Assembly: GCF_014203665.1 (NCBI RefSeq) | Contig: NZ_JACHJN010000005.1 | Coordinates: forward strand, 558,001 to 622,000 | Length of the DNA: 64,000 nt | Source of the DNA: Saccharothrix tamanrassetensis | Lineage (GTDB): Bacteria; Actinomycetota; Actinomycetes; Mycobacteriales; Pseudonocardiaceae | Direction of reading: 5' to 3' | Shown here: positions 26,777-35,665 of the stretch, one piece after another | Numbering within the stretch: position 1 is the first letter of the stretch | Layout of the letters: every line of letters starts with the position of its first letter | Position numbers and translations under genes: made by a program | Notes under the pieces: generated by a model | What the model was told of the DNA's origin: nothing | The model's database searches: none | What the model saw: only the letters and a program-made list of their open reading frames with translations

Positions 26777-26790
26777 CCGTTCAATGGAAC
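26777..26790 (-). promoter_or_regulatory. Candidate operator: GTTCCATTGAACGG (minus strand)
   Basis: On the plus strand GTTCAATGGAAC (26779-26790) is a perfect palindrome with 4-base arms. On the minus strand it reads CATTGAACGGAC, matching CATTGRAYGRAC. It lies 65 bases before the FAD monooxygenase start. Confidence 0.5.
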
Positions 26791-26854
26791 ATCGTGCCTC
26801 GGCGCGCCCTCCGGCAGGCAGCATGTGCGCAGTTGCCGCCGGAGGAGTTGAGGA

Positions 26855-28066
26855 ATGACAGCACGTAAGACCGCCCCGCCCAGGATCGCGATCCTCGGTG
26901 GCGGCATCGGAGGGCTCGCCGCCGCGGCCTTCCTGCACCGGTACGGGGTCCGGGCCACCGTCTACGAGCAGGCACCGCGCATCGCCGAGGTGGGTGCCGG
27001 TCTCGTGATCGCTCCCAACGCCGCACGTCAACTGCGCAAGCTGGGGGTCCTCGAGCGGATGCGTGAGAACGTGGTCCGACTCGACGTCGGTTGGCAGTTC
27101 CGCCGCTGGGAGAACGGCGAGGTCCTCTCTTCGGAGAACCTCGCGGCTTCCTGCGAGCGTCTCTACGGCGAGCACACCTACACCGCACACCGCGCCGACC
27201 TCCTCGCGGCCATCCAGTCGCTGGTACCAGCGGATGCTGTCGAGCTCGGGCGCAAGTGCGCCGGCCTCGACACGGCCGGCGGAACGTGGCGGATCCGCTT
27301 CGCCGACGGCCACTCGACCGAAGCCGACGTCGTGATCGGTGCGGACGGGGTGCACTCCGCGGTCCGCAACGCCGTCATCGGCGCGTCACCTGCGACGTAC
27401 TCCGGCCTGTGCGCCTTCCGGGCACTGGTCCCCGCCGACCGGGCACCGGACTTCGCCCGGCGTCCCGCCCAGACCCTGTGGATCGGCCCCGGCCACCACC
27501 TGGTGCACTACCCGATCTCGGCGGGCAGGTACGTGAACCTGGTCGCCTTCGCCCCCGCGGGCGACTACGCCGTCGAGTCCTGGACCGCGACCGCGACGGT
27601 CGAGCAGTTCCTCGCCGAGTTCGACGGCTGGGACCACCGCCTGACCGGGCTGATCCGTGCCGCGGGTACCCCCGGGCGATGGGCCCTGCTCGACCGCGAA
27701 CCGCTCACCCGGTGGTCGCACGGCGGCGCGACACTCCTCGGCGACGCCGCGCACCCGATGTTCCCGTTCTTCGCCCAAGGCGCCGCCCAAGCGATCGAGG
27801 ACGCCGCGGTCCTGGCCCGCTGCCTGGCCGAAGGCATCGACGATCCCACCGGCGCGCTCCGGCGTTACGAGGAACTCCGCGTCCCGCGCACCACGCGGCT
27901 GCAGACCATCAGCCACGGCCGTTCCCACGTCAACCACCTTCCCGACGGCCCGGAGCAGCGGGCCCGCGACGCCGCGTTCGCCCAGCACGACCCGCTCGCC
28001 GCGAATGGGTGGATCTACGGGTACGACCCTGACGACGTGCTCGCCGACGCGGGGAGACAACGGTGA
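26855..28066 (+). CDS. FAD-dependent monooxygenase, salicylate 1-hydroxylase type
   Basis: 403 residues from ATG 26855 with GGAGGAG nearby. A single-component class A flavoprotein monooxygenase: Gly-Gly-Gly-Ile-Gly-Gly at 15-20, an Asp-Gly block near 165-170 (Ile-Gly-Ala-Asp-Gly-Val-His-Ser), and Leu-Leu-Gly-Asp-Ala-Ala-His-Pro-Met near 295. The following Phe-Phe-Ala-Gln-Gly-Ala-Ala-Gln-Ala-Ile-Glu-Asp is the salicylate hydroxylase/6-hydroxynicotinate monooxygenase variant. Expected reaction: NAD(P)H- and O2-dependent ring hydroxylation, possibly decarboxylative, of a hydroxybenzoate-like acid. It is divergent from the aldehyde dehydrogenase and begins the plus-strand part of the cluster. Exact substrate open. 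Confidence 0.82.
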   Translation: MTARKTAPPRIAILGGGIGGLAAAAFLHRYGVRATVYEQAPRIAEVGAGLVIAPNAARQLRKLGVLERMRENVVRLDVGWQFRRWENGEVLSSENLAASCERLYGEHTYTAHRADLLAAIQSLVPADAVELGRKCAGLDTAGGTWRIRFADGHSTEADVVIGADGVHSAVRNAVIGASPATYSGLCAFRALVPADRAPDFARRPAQTLWIGPGHHLVHYPISAGRYVNLVAFAPAGDYAVESWTATATVEQFLAEFDGWDHRLTGLIRAAGTPGRWALLDREPLTRWSHGGATLLGDAAHPMFPFFAQGAAQAIEDAAVLARCLAEGIDDPTGALRRYEELRVPRTTRLQTISHGRSHVNHLPDGPEQRARDAAFAQHDPLAANGWIYGYDPDDVLADAGRQR

Positions 28067-28158
28067 CGTTCACCCTGCGCCCGTCTCGTCGGCCTGTTCT
28101 CATGTCCTGTCCGGAGATTCGCGTCCTGGGCGAAGCCGAGAGGTGAAGGAGCATGGGC

Positions 28159-29142
28159 ATGGGTGTGCTGGAGCGCTTCGCGGTGTTGAGCTCGCCGGAT
28201 CTCGACGAGTTCCGCCATTCGGTGTCGCGGTTCCTCACGCCGCACCGGCTCACCCCTCTCACTTCGGGCAAGGCCGGTGTGCGCACCGACCTGTCGAAGG
28301 CTTCGGTGGGGCCGGTGTCGCTGGTGTACTGCCGTAATCGCGGTGTCGAACTCGGGGTCCACCTGACCGATCACGTGGACTACTACGACATCAACCTCGC
28401 CCTGCACGGCCGCAACCGGGTCGTGTTCGGACGGGACGAGGTGGTCGTGGACGGTTCTCGGGCGGCAGTGATCTCGCCTCGGATGCGGGTGGACATGCGG
28501 CTGAGCGACGACTACCGGCAGTTGCACGTGCGCGTCGAACGGCAGGCGCTGACCGACCACCTGGAGGCCATGCTCGGCCGCTCAGCGCCCGCCGTCATCC
28601 GCTTCGAACCCGAGATGGATCTGACCGGGCCCGCCGCCGGGGCGTGGCTGCGGACGGTCCGGTTGCTCCTCCAGGACCTCGACCAGCCGGAAGGCCTCGC
28701 CGAGCGTTCCCTCGGAGCGGCACCGTGGGCGAACCTGCTGATGACCGGCTTGTTGCTCGCGCAGCCCAACAACTACTCCCCACAGCTGGAACGCACCGAC
28801 GCCGGACCGCGCCTGCTCGCGCCGGTCCGCCGCGCCATGGAGTTGATCGAGCGCGATCCCTCCGGCGACCTCAGCGTCGAACGGCTGGCCCGCGCTGTGC
28901 GGACGACGCCACGCTCGTTGCAGCGGCACTTCCGCTCGGCGTTGGGCGTGTCCCCGCACGAATACGTGCAACAGGTGCGGCTGGCGCGGGTCCACGAGGA
29001 ACTTTGCGTCGCCGAACCTCGCAGCGTCACGGTCACCGAAGTGGCACTGCGGTGGGGATTCAACCACGTGCCGCGCTTCGCGGGCTTGTACCGGAAGCGC
29101 TACGGGATGAACCCGTCGCAGACGCTTCGTGACGTGTTCTAG
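28159..29142 (+). CDS. AraC-family regulator of the aromatic cluster
   Basis: 327 residues from ATG 28159, which has GGAG seven bases upstream; ATG 28153 is too close to it. Residues about 20-190 are an AraC-binding-like (cupin) effector domain of the type found in ThcR/OruR-like regulators. Residues about 225-325 are two helix-turn-helices: Leu-Ala-Arg-Ala-Val-Arg-Thr-Thr-Pro-Arg-Ser-Leu-Gln-Arg-His-Phe and Val-Ala-Leu-Arg-Trp-Gly-Phe. It sits between the two monooxygenase genes, so it probably activates the cluster on sensing an aromatic acid. Whether it binds the CATTGRAYGRAC sites is inference. Confidence 0.85.
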   Translation: MGVLERFAVLSSPDLDEFRHSVSRFLTPHRLTPLTSGKAGVRTDLSKASVGPVSLVYCRNRGVELGVHLTDHVDYYDINLALHGRNRVVFGRDEVVVDGSRAAVISPRMRVDMRLSDDYRQLHVRVERQALTDHLEAMLGRSAPAVIRFEPEMDLTGPAAGAWLRTVRLLLQDLDQPEGLAERSLGAAPWANLLMTGLLLAQPNNYSPQLERTDAGPRLLAPVRRAMELIERDPSGDLSVERLARAVRTTPRSLQRHFRSALGVSPHEYVQQVRLARVHEELCVAEPRSVTVTEVALRWGFNHVPRFAGLYRKRYGMNPSQTLRDVF

Positions 29143-29251
29143 CGCACGCAGGTCGATGTCGCGTCCCGGATCGCCTTGTCGCACAGTGGATCGTGGTTCC
29201 GCCGCCGGCTTCGTAGGGTCCACGCACCAAGCGCGAAGGAGCGTGGTGACG

Positions 29252-30853
29252 ATGGACTTCGACGTGGCGATCGTCGGGTACGGACCGACCGGGCTGGTCC
29301 TGGCCTCGGCGTTGGGCAAGGCCGGGCACAGCGTGGCGGTGTTCGAGCGGTGGCCGACGCTGTACGGGCTGCCGAGGCTGACCCACATCGACGGCGAGAC
29401 CGCGCGGATCATCCAGGCGACCGGCGACGTCGACGAGGCGCTGCGCGAAGCGTCGGTGGCGGAGGTGTACGAGTGGCGCAACGGCGCCGGTGAGTTGTTG
29501 CTGGCCGTCGACTGGTCCGGCCGGTCGAGCGGGTACGCGGCGCACTACACCATGTACCAGCCGCACATCGAGGACGCGATCGATCAGCGCGTTCGCGGCT
29601 ACCCGAACGTCGAGCTGAACCAGGGGACCGGTGTCGTGGCCCTCGACCAGGGTTCCGACCACGTCCGGTTGATCGTCCGGCCCTGGCGGCGCGACCGGGA
29701 CGAGCAGTGGTCGGTGGGTGCCGAGGACCGCACCGTCACAGCGCGGTACGTGGTCGGCGCCGACGGTGCGAACAGCTTCGTCCGCAACGCGCTGGGCATC
29801 GAGCAGATCGACCTGGGGGTCGACGACCGCTGGCTCAACCTGGACACCGAATGCGTCCACCCGCTCGGGCCGCGGTTCCAGGTGACCCGCCAGTTCTGCG
29901 ACCCGGAACAGCCGAACATGTTCATGCCCATCGGCAAGTCCAGGCAGCGCTTCGAGGTCGGCGTTCGCACCGCGGACGATCTCGCCGAGATGGAGACGGC
30001 CGAGTGGGCGTGGCGCTGGCTCCGGCAGCGGCACGGCCTCGGACCGGAGAGCATCCGCCTCCTCCGGCAGATCGTCTACACCTTCTCCGCGCGAACAGCG
30101 GTCACCTGGCGGCACGGTCGGGTACTGCTGGCCGGGGACGCCGCGCACACCATGCCCCCGTACATGGGGCAGGGCGCCTGCTCGGGTATGCGCGACGGCA
30201 TCACCCTGGGCTGGAAGCTGGACCTGGTGCTGCGCGGGCTCGCCGACGAGGCGCTGTTGGACACTTACGAGGCTGAGCGCCGCCCGCACGCCGAGATGGT
30301 CCAACGGTGTTCGATCGAGCTCGGCAAAGTCGCGAACCTCAAGGACCGCGAGGCGGCAGCGATCCGCGACGCCGCGTTCCGACGGGGGGAGGTGCCGCCG
30401 CTGCCGCCGTTCCCGACGATCACCGGTGGTGTCGTGCACCGCACGCCCAGCGGCGAGCCGTCACCGTTGGCCGGCACGCTCGCCCCGCAGGGCATCGTCG
30501 GGTCGGGCAACGGCACCGGTCGCTTCGACGACGTGGTCGGAGGTGGCTTCAGCCTGATCAGCGAACGCGATGTCCGAGCACTGCTCAACGTCGAACAGCA
30601 GGCGTTGCTCACCGCACTCGACATGTCCGTCGCGACGTTCACACCGGGGACGCCGGACAGCGTGGAAGACACGGAGGGCACGTACACCCGGTATTTCGCC
30701 GACACCGCCACGGACACCTTCATCTCCCGGCCGGACTTCCACCTGTACTGGGCAGGCCATGCCCAGGACGCGCCGGCGGCGCTGGACGCGTTGCGCGCCC
30801 AACTGTGCTGGACCGGCTCTCGAACCCCACTCGCCGCAGGAGTCGACACATGA
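29252..30853 (+). CDS. FAD-dependent phenol-type monooxygenase (MhpA / resorcinol hydroxylase-like)
   Basis: 533 residues from ATG 29252 (AAGGAG ten bases upstream; GTG 29243 and 29246 lie too close to it). Class A flavin hydroxylase with Gly-Tyr-Gly-Pro-Thr-Gly at 9-14, Gly-Ala-Asp-Gly-Ala-Asn-Ser mid-protein and Gly-Asp-Ala-Ala-His-Thr-Met-Pro-Pro-Tyr-Met-Gly-Gln-Gly, as in 3-(3-hydroxyphenyl)propionate hydroxylase and resorcinol hydroxylases. It ends in an ATGA overlap with the hydrolase gene and leads a tightly coupled run to hydroxyquinol dioxygenase. In this setting it most likely adds the hydroxyl group that makes a hydroxyquinol (1,2,4-trihydroxybenzene) ring. Confidence 0.85.
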   Translation: MDFDVAIVGYGPTGLVLASALGKAGHSVAVFERWPTLYGLPRLTHIDGETARIIQATGDVDEALREASVAEVYEWRNGAGELLLAVDWSGRSSGYAAHYTMYQPHIEDAIDQRVRGYPNVELNQGTGVVALDQGSDHVRLIVRPWRRDRDEQWSVGAEDRTVTARYVVGADGANSFVRNALGIEQIDLGVDDRWLNLDTECVHPLGPRFQVTRQFCDPEQPNMFMPIGKSRQRFEVGVRTADDLAEMETAEWAWRWLRQRHGLGPESIRLLRQIVYTFSARTAVTWRHGRVLLAGDAAHTMPPYMGQGACSGMRDGITLGWKLDLVLRGLADEALLDTYEAERRPHAEMVQRCSIELGKVANLKDREAAAIRDAAFRRGEVPPLPPFPTITGGVVHRTPSGEPSPLAGTLAPQGIVGSGNGTGRFDDVVGGGFSLISERDVRALLNVEQQALLTALDMSVATFTPGTPDSVEDTEGTYTRYFADTATDTFISRPDFHLYWAGHAQDAPAALDALRAQLCWTGSRTPLAAGVDT

Positions 30854-31941
30854 CCGACGTTCACACATCAACCGGTGGTCCGCACGCGCCGATCGAGGCG
30901 TTGTGGCGTGCCATGCCGGTGACGCGGATGCTCGACAACGGCGTCGACTACGCCGACGTTCTCGCCATGCGGCGGAGCACGGCAGACGGCATCGCGTGGG
31001 ACAAGGCCGCCGAAGCGCTCGCCACGGCGCAGCTGGAGCGCGCCCGCGCCGCAGAGCGTGGCGGGCACCCGGTGACCGCGTTCGCGGCCTACCGGGCGGC
31101 GGCGGCGGACCTGCTGTTCGCGCAGATGGCGTTCAACTTCGACTGCGCTCGCAAGCGCTCGCTGTACGAAGCGTTCACCGACGCGGTCGGTCGCGCCGCG
31201 GCACTGGCCGATCCACCGTGGCGACGTGAGCACATCCCGTTCGCCGGTGGACGGATGAACGGCTGGCTGTTGCGACCGGCCGCGACACCGATCGGTGCGG
31301 TGATCGTGTTCGGCGGGCAGAGCGGGTGGGGAGCCGCGTACCTGCCCCAGGCCGACGCGCTGCTGCGGCGCGGTATGGCCGTCCTGTTGGCTGAAGGACC
31401 CGGCCAGGGTGAGAGCAGGCTGCGCCACGGGATCCTGCTCGACGTCGACGTGCGCGCCGCTTACTCGGCGTTCGTCGACCGCGCGCTGACCGTGGCGCCG
31501 CGAGCCGGGTTGTGGGGGAACAGCCTCGGCGGGCTCTACGCCGCGACGACCGCCGCCGCGGATCACAGGGTTTCGGCGGTGTGCGTCAACTCTGCTCCCG
31601 CGCAGCCCCGCCTCCAGCGGTTCCGCACGTTCGTCGAGCAGGCCGCGGCAATGCTGGGCACCAGCGATCCGGACGCGATCCAGGCCAACTTCGACCGCAT
31701 CGCCTTCCGCCCCGGTGTCGACCGGATCCGGTGCCCGCTGCTGGTCCTGCACGGCGGCGCGGACCCCATCGTGCGCCTCGACCAGCAGCAGCCTTTCCTC
31801 GACGCCGCCCACGACGCCACGCTGAGGGTGTGGGAAGACGGTGAGCACACGATCTACAACCACGCGCAGGAGCGCACCGCCTACGTCGCCGACTGGTTCG
31901 CCGACCGGTTCCACCACACGGCAGCCGGGGACGTGATGTGA
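30850..31941 (+). CDS. Alpha/beta hydrolase, 2,6-dihydroxypseudooxynicotine hydrolase-like
   Basis: 363 residues, ATG in a 4-base ATGA overlap. A long helical N-terminus (about 115 residues) precedes the alpha/beta-hydrolase core. The triad is visible: S225 in Gly-Asn-Ser-Leu-Gly-Gly, D305 in His-Gly-Gly-Ala-Asp-Pro, and H333 in Asp-Gly-Glu-His-Thr. This size and layout fit the FrsA/DHPON-hydrolase group, whose known member cleaves a C-C bond in a dihydroxylated aryl ketone. Set between a ring hydroxylase and maleylacetate reductase/hydroxyquinol dioxygenase, it may cut an acyl side chain from a polyhydroxylated ring, leaving hydroxyquinol or resorcinol. A simple esterase role is the alternative. 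Confidence 0.72.
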   Translation: MTDVHTSTGGPHAPIEALWRAMPVTRMLDNGVDYADVLAMRRSTADGIAWDKAAEALATAQLERARAAERGGHPVTAFAAYRAAAADLLFAQMAFNFDCARKRSLYEAFTDAVGRAAALADPPWRREHIPFAGGRMNGWLLRPAATPIGAVIVFGGQSGWGAAYLPQADALLRRGMAVLLAEGPGQGESRLRHGILLDVDVRAAYSAFVDRALTVAPRAGLWGNSLGGLYAATTAAADHRVSAVCVNSAPAQPRLQRFRTFVEQAAAMLGTSDPDAIQANFDRIAFRPGVDRIRCPLLVLHGGADPIVRLDQQQPFLDAAHDATLRVWEDGEHTIYNHAQERTAYVADWFADRFHHTAAGDVM

Positions 31942-32996
31942 TGCGGTTCGTCCACAACACCCTCCCGCAACGGGTCCGGTTCGCCTCGGGCGCCGCGGCG
32001 GCCGGGGTACGGGCGGAGGTGGAGCGGCTCGGTGCCCGGCGGGTCATGGTGATCGCCGCCGACGCCGAACGGGCGCTCGCCGAGGAGATCGCGGCCGATC
32101 TGCCCGTGGCGCTGCGCCACGACGAGGTCCTCATGCACGTTCCGGTCGAAGTGGCCGAGCGGGCCCGGGCCGCGGCGGCGGCACACCGGGCCGATGTGAT
32201 CGTGTCGGTCGGAGGGGGCTCGACCACCGGGTTGGCCAAAGCGGTCGCCCTGACGACCGGGCTGCCGATCGTCGCGGTACCCACCACTTACGCCGGTTCC
32301 GAGGCGACGGACGTCTGGGGCCTGACGGAGAACGCGGTGAAGACCACGGGACGCGACCCGCGGGTGCTGCCCGTCGCGATCGTCTACGACCCGTCCTTGA
32401 CGCTCACCCTGCCGGCGGAGATGAGCGTGGCGTCCGGGCTGAACGCACTCGCGCACTGCGTGGACAGCCTCTGGGCGCCTCAGGCCGATCCGATCAACGC
32501 GGCGCTGGCGATCGAGGGGGTGCGGGCGCTCACCATCGGGCTCCCGGAAGTCGCGCGTGATCCGTCCGGACTGGACGGTCGTGAGCACGCCCTGTACGGC
32601 GCTTACCTGGCGGCGGTGGCGTTCGCCTCGGCCGGTTCGGGGCTGCACCACAAGATCTGCCACGTCCTCGGCGGGAAGTACGACCTGCCGCACGCGCAGA
32701 CCCATGCCGTCGTGCTGCCCCATGTGCTGGCGTTCAACGCGCCGAACGCACCCGACGCCGACCGGCGGCTCGCCGGGGCCTTCGGCGCCGATACCGCCCT
32801 GGCCGGGTTGCAGGCGCTGCGCGCGCGGCTGGACGCACCCAAGGCGTTGCGGGACTACGGGCTCGCCGAGGCGGACCTTCCCGACGCGGTCGAGGCGATC
32901 CTCCGATCCGTACCCGAGGGCAACCCGACACACGCCACCGGCGACAACCTGGCCGCGCTGATCCGCGCGGCGTGGGAAGGAAGTGAACCCGCATGA
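31941..32996 (+). CDS. Maleylacetate reductase
   Basis: 351 residues; ATG in a TGATG overlap with the preceding gene. Iron-containing alcohol dehydrogenase family: Gly-Gly-Gly-Ser-Thr NAD-binding loop near residue 92, Pro-Thr-Thr-Tyr-Ala-Gly-Ser-Glu, and the metal-site region His-His-Lys-Ile-Cys-His with a later Pro-His-Ala-Gln-Thr-His. The Gly-Ser-Glu-x-Thr and Ala-Gly-Ser-Gly-Leu-His-His pattern is that of maleylacetate reductases. It reduces maleylacetate to 3-oxoadipate with NAD(P)H, the step after hydroxyquinol ring cleavage and keto-enol rearrangement. Overlaps the dioxygenase start by four bases. Confidence 0.88.
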   Translation: MRFVHNTLPQRVRFASGAAAAGVRAEVERLGARRVMVIAADAERALAEEIAADLPVALRHDEVLMHVPVEVAERARAAAAAHRADVIVSVGGGSTTGLAKAVALTTGLPIVAVPTTYAGSEATDVWGLTENAVKTTGRDPRVLPVAIVYDPSLTLTLPAEMSVASGLNALAHCVDSLWAPQADPINAALAIEGVRALTIGLPEVARDPSGLDGREHALYGAYLAAVAFASAGSGLHHKICHVLGGKYDLPHAQTHAVVLPHVLAFNAPNAPDADRRLAGAFGADTALAGLQALRARLDAPKALRDYGLAEADLPDAVEAILRSVPEGNPTHATGDNLAALIRAAWEGSEPA

Positions 32997-33928
32997 CGAC
33001 CGACCCCGGAACCTCGGCGCCCGGTGAACACGCCACCACCGCACCCGCCGTCCCGCCGGAGCAGTCCGAGCGCGAGGACGAGCTGGTCCGGCGAGTACTG
33101 GGCTCATTCGACGGTTGTACCGACCAGCGGCTCAAGCAGTTGATGCAAGCGCTCGTCCGGCACCTGCACGCCTTCCTGCGCGAGGTGAGGTTGACCGAGG
33201 ACGAGTGGGGCAAGGCGATCGAGTTCCTCACCGCGGCCGGCGACATCACCGACGACAAGCGCCAGGAGTTCGTCCTGCTCTCCGACACCCTGGGAGCCTC
33301 GATGCAGACCATCACCATGAACAACGAGGCCCACGGCGACGCGACGGAGTCGACGGTGTTCGGGCCGTTCTTCGTCGACGGCAGCCCGGAGATCGAGCAC
33401 GGTGGCGACATCTCCTTCGGCGCGAGCGGAGAACCGTGCTGGGTCGAGGGAACCGTCACCGACACCGCGGGCCGCCCACTGGCCGACGCGCTCATCGAAG
33501 TCTGGGAGGCGGACGCGGACGGTCTCTACGACGTCCAGTACGGCGACGACCGCACCGCGGCCCGGGCGCATCTGCACACCGACCACGAGGGACGCTACCG
33601 GTTCTGGGGCATCACACCGACTCCGTACCCGATCCCGCATGACGGACCGGTCGGCAAGATGCTGAAGGCCACGGGTCGCTCCCCGATGCGCGCATCCCAC
33701 CTGCACTTCATGGTGAAGCACGCGGGCCACCGCACACTCGTCACGCACATCTTCGTACGCGGTGACGAGTACCTGGCCTCCGACTCCGTCTTCGGGGTCA
33801 AGCAGTCACTGGTCAAGGACTTCACGCGGCAGGAGGCAGGCACGCCGACTCCGGACGGCCGCGAGCTCGGCCGGGCGACCTGGTCGAAGGTCCGGTTCGA
33901 CATCGTCCTGGCCCCTGCGGGCAGCTGA
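32993..33928 (+). CDS. Hydroxyquinol 1,2-dioxygenase (intradiol)
   Basis: 311 residues. An N-terminal helical dimerisation domain (about 30-110) is followed by the intradiol beta-sandwich. Candidate non-haem Fe(III) ligands are Y179 (Gly-Leu-Tyr-Asp-Val-Gln), Y212 (Thr-Pro-Tyr-Pro-Ile-Pro), H236 and H238 (Ser-His-Leu-His-Phe). The spacing and the Phe-Gly-Pro-Phe-Phe and Tyr-Pro-Ile-Pro segments fit hydroxyquinol rather than catechol dioxygenases. The product, 3-hydroxy-cis,cis-muconate, tautomerises to maleylacetate, the substrate of the preceding gene's enzyme. Translation is coupled to that gene by ATGA. Corynebacterium glutamicum resorcinol and Rhodococcus gamma-resorcylate clusters have the same enzyme pair. 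Confidence 0.9.
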   Translation: MTTDPGTSAPGEHATTAPAVPPEQSEREDELVRRVLGSFDGCTDQRLKQLMQALVRHLHAFLREVRLTEDEWGKAIEFLTAAGDITDDKRQEFVLLSDTLGASMQTITMNNEAHGDATESTVFGPFFVDGSPEIEHGGDISFGASGEPCWVEGTVTDTAGRPLADALIEVWEADADGLYDVQYGDDRTAARAHLHTDHEGRYRFWGITPTPYPIPHDGPVGKMLKATGRSPMRASHLHFMVKHAGHRTLVTHIFVRGDEYLASDSVFGVKQSLVKDFTRQEAGTPTPDGRELGRATWSKVRFDIVLAPAGS

Positions 33929-33980
33929 CCCGCACTCGACCGTTCCGCAGGACCGGGGCGGGTGGAACAAAGGAGCGCAA

Positions 33981-34541
33981 GTGACCGACTACGACCCGTT
34001 CGTCGACGACGTGGCACCCGCGTCCGGCACCCACCGTGTCCGGCGAATCGTCACAGGACTCGGCCCGGACGGCGAGTCCACGGTGCTGATCGAGGACAGG
34101 GGTCGGTGGGCGCGCACCGGCCACGGTGTGCCGACGTACGTCGTGACGGATCTCTGGCGCACGGACGCGACACCCGCCGACAACAGCGGACCGCTGAGAG
34201 ACCCGATGGACACCGACGAGAAGCTCACCATCGCGCCTTCGGCGACCGGCACGGTGTTCCGCACGCTCGAACTGCCACCTGATTCGGAGTGGCGGTTCGA
34301 CGGCGACGGCAACGAGATCAGGCCGCTCGCCGTCCACACGACCCGCTCGATCGACTACGCGATCGTCGTGCGAGGCGAGATCTGGGCGGTGCTGGACGCC
34401 ACGGAAGTCCGCATGCGGGCGGGGGACGTGCTGGTGCAGCGGGGCACGTCCCACGCCTGGTCCAACCGTTCCGACGAGCCTTGCCTGCTGGCCTTCGTGC
34501 TGGTCGGCGGGACGCTCTCGGAGGACCGACCCGCGGTATGA
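33981..34541 (+). CDS. Cupin-domain protein of the aromatic cluster
   Basis: 186 residues from GTG 33981, preceded by AAAGGAG. A single cupin barrel lies in the C-terminal 110 residues: a first motif with His-Thr-Thr-Arg-Ser-Ile-Asp-Tyr and Gly-Glu-Ile-Trp-Ala-Val-Leu, and a second with Gly-Asp-Val-Leu-Val-Gln-Arg-Gly-Thr-Ser-His-Ala-Trp. The N-terminal Ser-Gly-Thr-His-Arg-Val-Arg-Arg-Ile-Val-Thr-Gly and Leu-Trp-Arg-Thr-Asp-Ala-Thr-Pro-Ala-Asp-Asn blocks are typical of small cupins found in aromatic clusters. Enzyme or ligand-binding role unknown. Last gene of the plus-strand run, convergent with the CMD gene. Confidence 0.75.
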   Translation: MTDYDPFVDDVAPASGTHRVRRIVTGLGPDGESTVLIEDRGRWARTGHGVPTYVVTDLWRTDATPADNSGPLRDPMDTDEKLTIAPSATGTVFRTLELPPDSEWRFDGDGNEIRPLAVHTTRSIDYAIVVRGEIWAVLDATEVRMRAGDVLVQRGTSHAWSNRSDEPCLLAFVLVGGTLSEDRPAV

Positions 34542-34551
34542 CGGCGTCGGC

Positions 34552-34601
34552 GACGGGCCGCCCGGCACCGCGTGGAGATCCGGGGTGACGAGCGGCCCGT
34601 C
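34552..34601. terminator. Possible bidirectional hairpin between convergent operons
   Basis: GACGGGCCGC (34552-34561) and GCGGCCCGTC (34592-34601) are perfect complements with a 30-base loop. It lies exactly between the cupin stop and the CMD-gene stop. The long loop makes terminator function uncertain. Confidence 0.4.
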
Positions 34602-35151
34602 ATGACGCGTAGGGGGAGGGGCCGGGTTTCTCGTCCAAGGGCACGCGACCGGAGCGGGCGAACCGGCAGATCAGCATGTAGGTGCCCACGACGTACAGGA
34701 GTTCGGCGATCGCACGAGCGGAGAGCTCCCGGGCAGCGGCGTCGTAGATCGGATCGGCAACCTCGACGTTGATCACGCAGTCCTCGGTGAAGGCGAGGAC
34801 CGCCCGCTGCTCCGGACTGAAGCAGCGGGCGGTGAGGTCACCGCGTGCGGTCGCGGCGATCTGCTCGTCGGTGACACCGACGCTCTTGGCCGTCACGACG
34901 TTCTGACGCCAGACGTAGTGGCAGTCCGACAGCTTGCCGACGAGCAACACCGCCAGCCGTGCGGTCCGCGCGTCGAGCTCCATGTCCTGGAACAGCTCGG
35001 CCAGGTAGTCGACGAACGGCGGGTACAACGTCGTGGCCGACGCCATGGCGCGGAACAAGTTGACCCCGGGGAGCTTCGCGAACGCGGACCGGACCTCTTC
35101 CGGTGCCGACGCCGGATCGATCAGGGGAAGCCGTTCCGCGTTGTCGCTCAC
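34600..35151 (-). CDS. Carboxymuconolactone decarboxylase (CMD)-family protein
   Basis: 183 residues from GTG 35151, with GAGGAG ten bases upstream. All-helical AhpD/CMD fold with Leu-Ser-Asp-Cys-His-Tyr-Val-Trp, where AhpD peroxidases have Cys-x-x-Cys; only one Cys is present, so disulfide peroxidase chemistry is unlikely. A late Asp-Cys-Val and Arg-Ala-Val-Leu-Ala-Phe-Thr match the family. Fourth gene of the molybdenum hydroxylase operon, 22 bases after the Fe-S subunit. Role in the pathway unknown; a lactone decarboxylase or a decarboxylase-like ring enzyme is possible. Confidence 0.75.
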   Translation of the reverse strand: MSDNAERLPLIDPASAPEEVRSAFAKLPGVNLFRAMASATTLYPPFVDYLAELFQDMELDARTARLAVLLVGKLSDCHYVWRQNVVTAKSVGVTDEQIAATARGDLTARCFSPEQRAVLAFTEDCVINVEVADPIYDAAARELSARAIAELLYVVGTYMLICRFARSGRVPLDEKPGPSPYAS

Positions 35152-35173
35152 GACGAATCTCCTCGTTCGCAGG

Positions 35174-35665
35174 TCACTGCCGGCGATCACTTTCCGCGAC
35201 TCGCTCGGCGTAGCGCTTGATGGCGGTCACAATCGCGTCATAGCCGGTACAGCGGCACAGGTTCCCGCTGATGGCCTGACGGATCTCGTCCTCGTCCGGC
35301 GTCGGGTTGTGGTCGAGCAGGTCCTCGGCCGCGAAGAGCATCCCGGACAGGCAGTAACCACACTGGAAAGCGTTGTTGTCCCAGAACGATTCCTGCAGTC
35401 CCGTGAGACCGTTCGTGCTCATCGACTCGAGTGTCTCGATCTCCGCGCCGTCTTCGGCAACGGCGATCCGCAGGCAGGACTTCGTGATCAGGCCGTCAAG
35501 CCGGACCGTGCAGGCTCCGCAGTCACCGGTGAGGCACCCGATCTTCGGCCCGGTGACGCCGAAGCGGTTGCGGAGCGCTTCGATCAGGAGCTCACGCCGG
35601 TCCACAGTCGCAGAGCGGCGTTTCCCGTTCACGGTGATCTCAAGGGCAGTCAGGTCGTCGTCCAT
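35174..35665 (-). CDS. [2Fe-2S] small subunit of a molybdenum hydroxylase
   Basis: 163 residues from ATG 35665 behind GGAGGGGG. The plant-type ferredoxin cluster ligands are C44, C49, C52 and C64. The second cluster ligands are C102, C105, C137 and C139 in the helical domain. These are the eight cysteines expected of the CoxS/XdhC-like small subunit. It passes electrons from the molybdenum centre to FAD in the medium subunit. Its start overlaps the medium-subunit gene by 26 bases. Confidence 0.92.
   Translation of the reverse strand: MDDDLTALEITVNGKRRSATVDRRELLIEALRNRFGVTGPKIGCLTGDCGACTVRLDGLITKSCLRIAVAEDGAEIETLESMSTNGLTGLQESFWDNNAFQCGYCLSGMLFAAEDLLDHNPTPDEDEIRQAISGNLCRCTGYDAIVTAIKRYAERVAESDRRQ

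Larger units (their letters stand above)
26551..26854. promoter_or_regulatory. Divergent control region of the aromatic cluster
   Basis: 304 bases between the start codons of the aldehyde dehydrogenase and the FAD monooxygenase. It contains two palindromic sites, TCATTGAATGA (26642-26652) and GTTCAATGGAAC (26779-26790), one on each side. It should hold both promoters and the binding sites of the cluster regulator. Confidence 0.6.
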
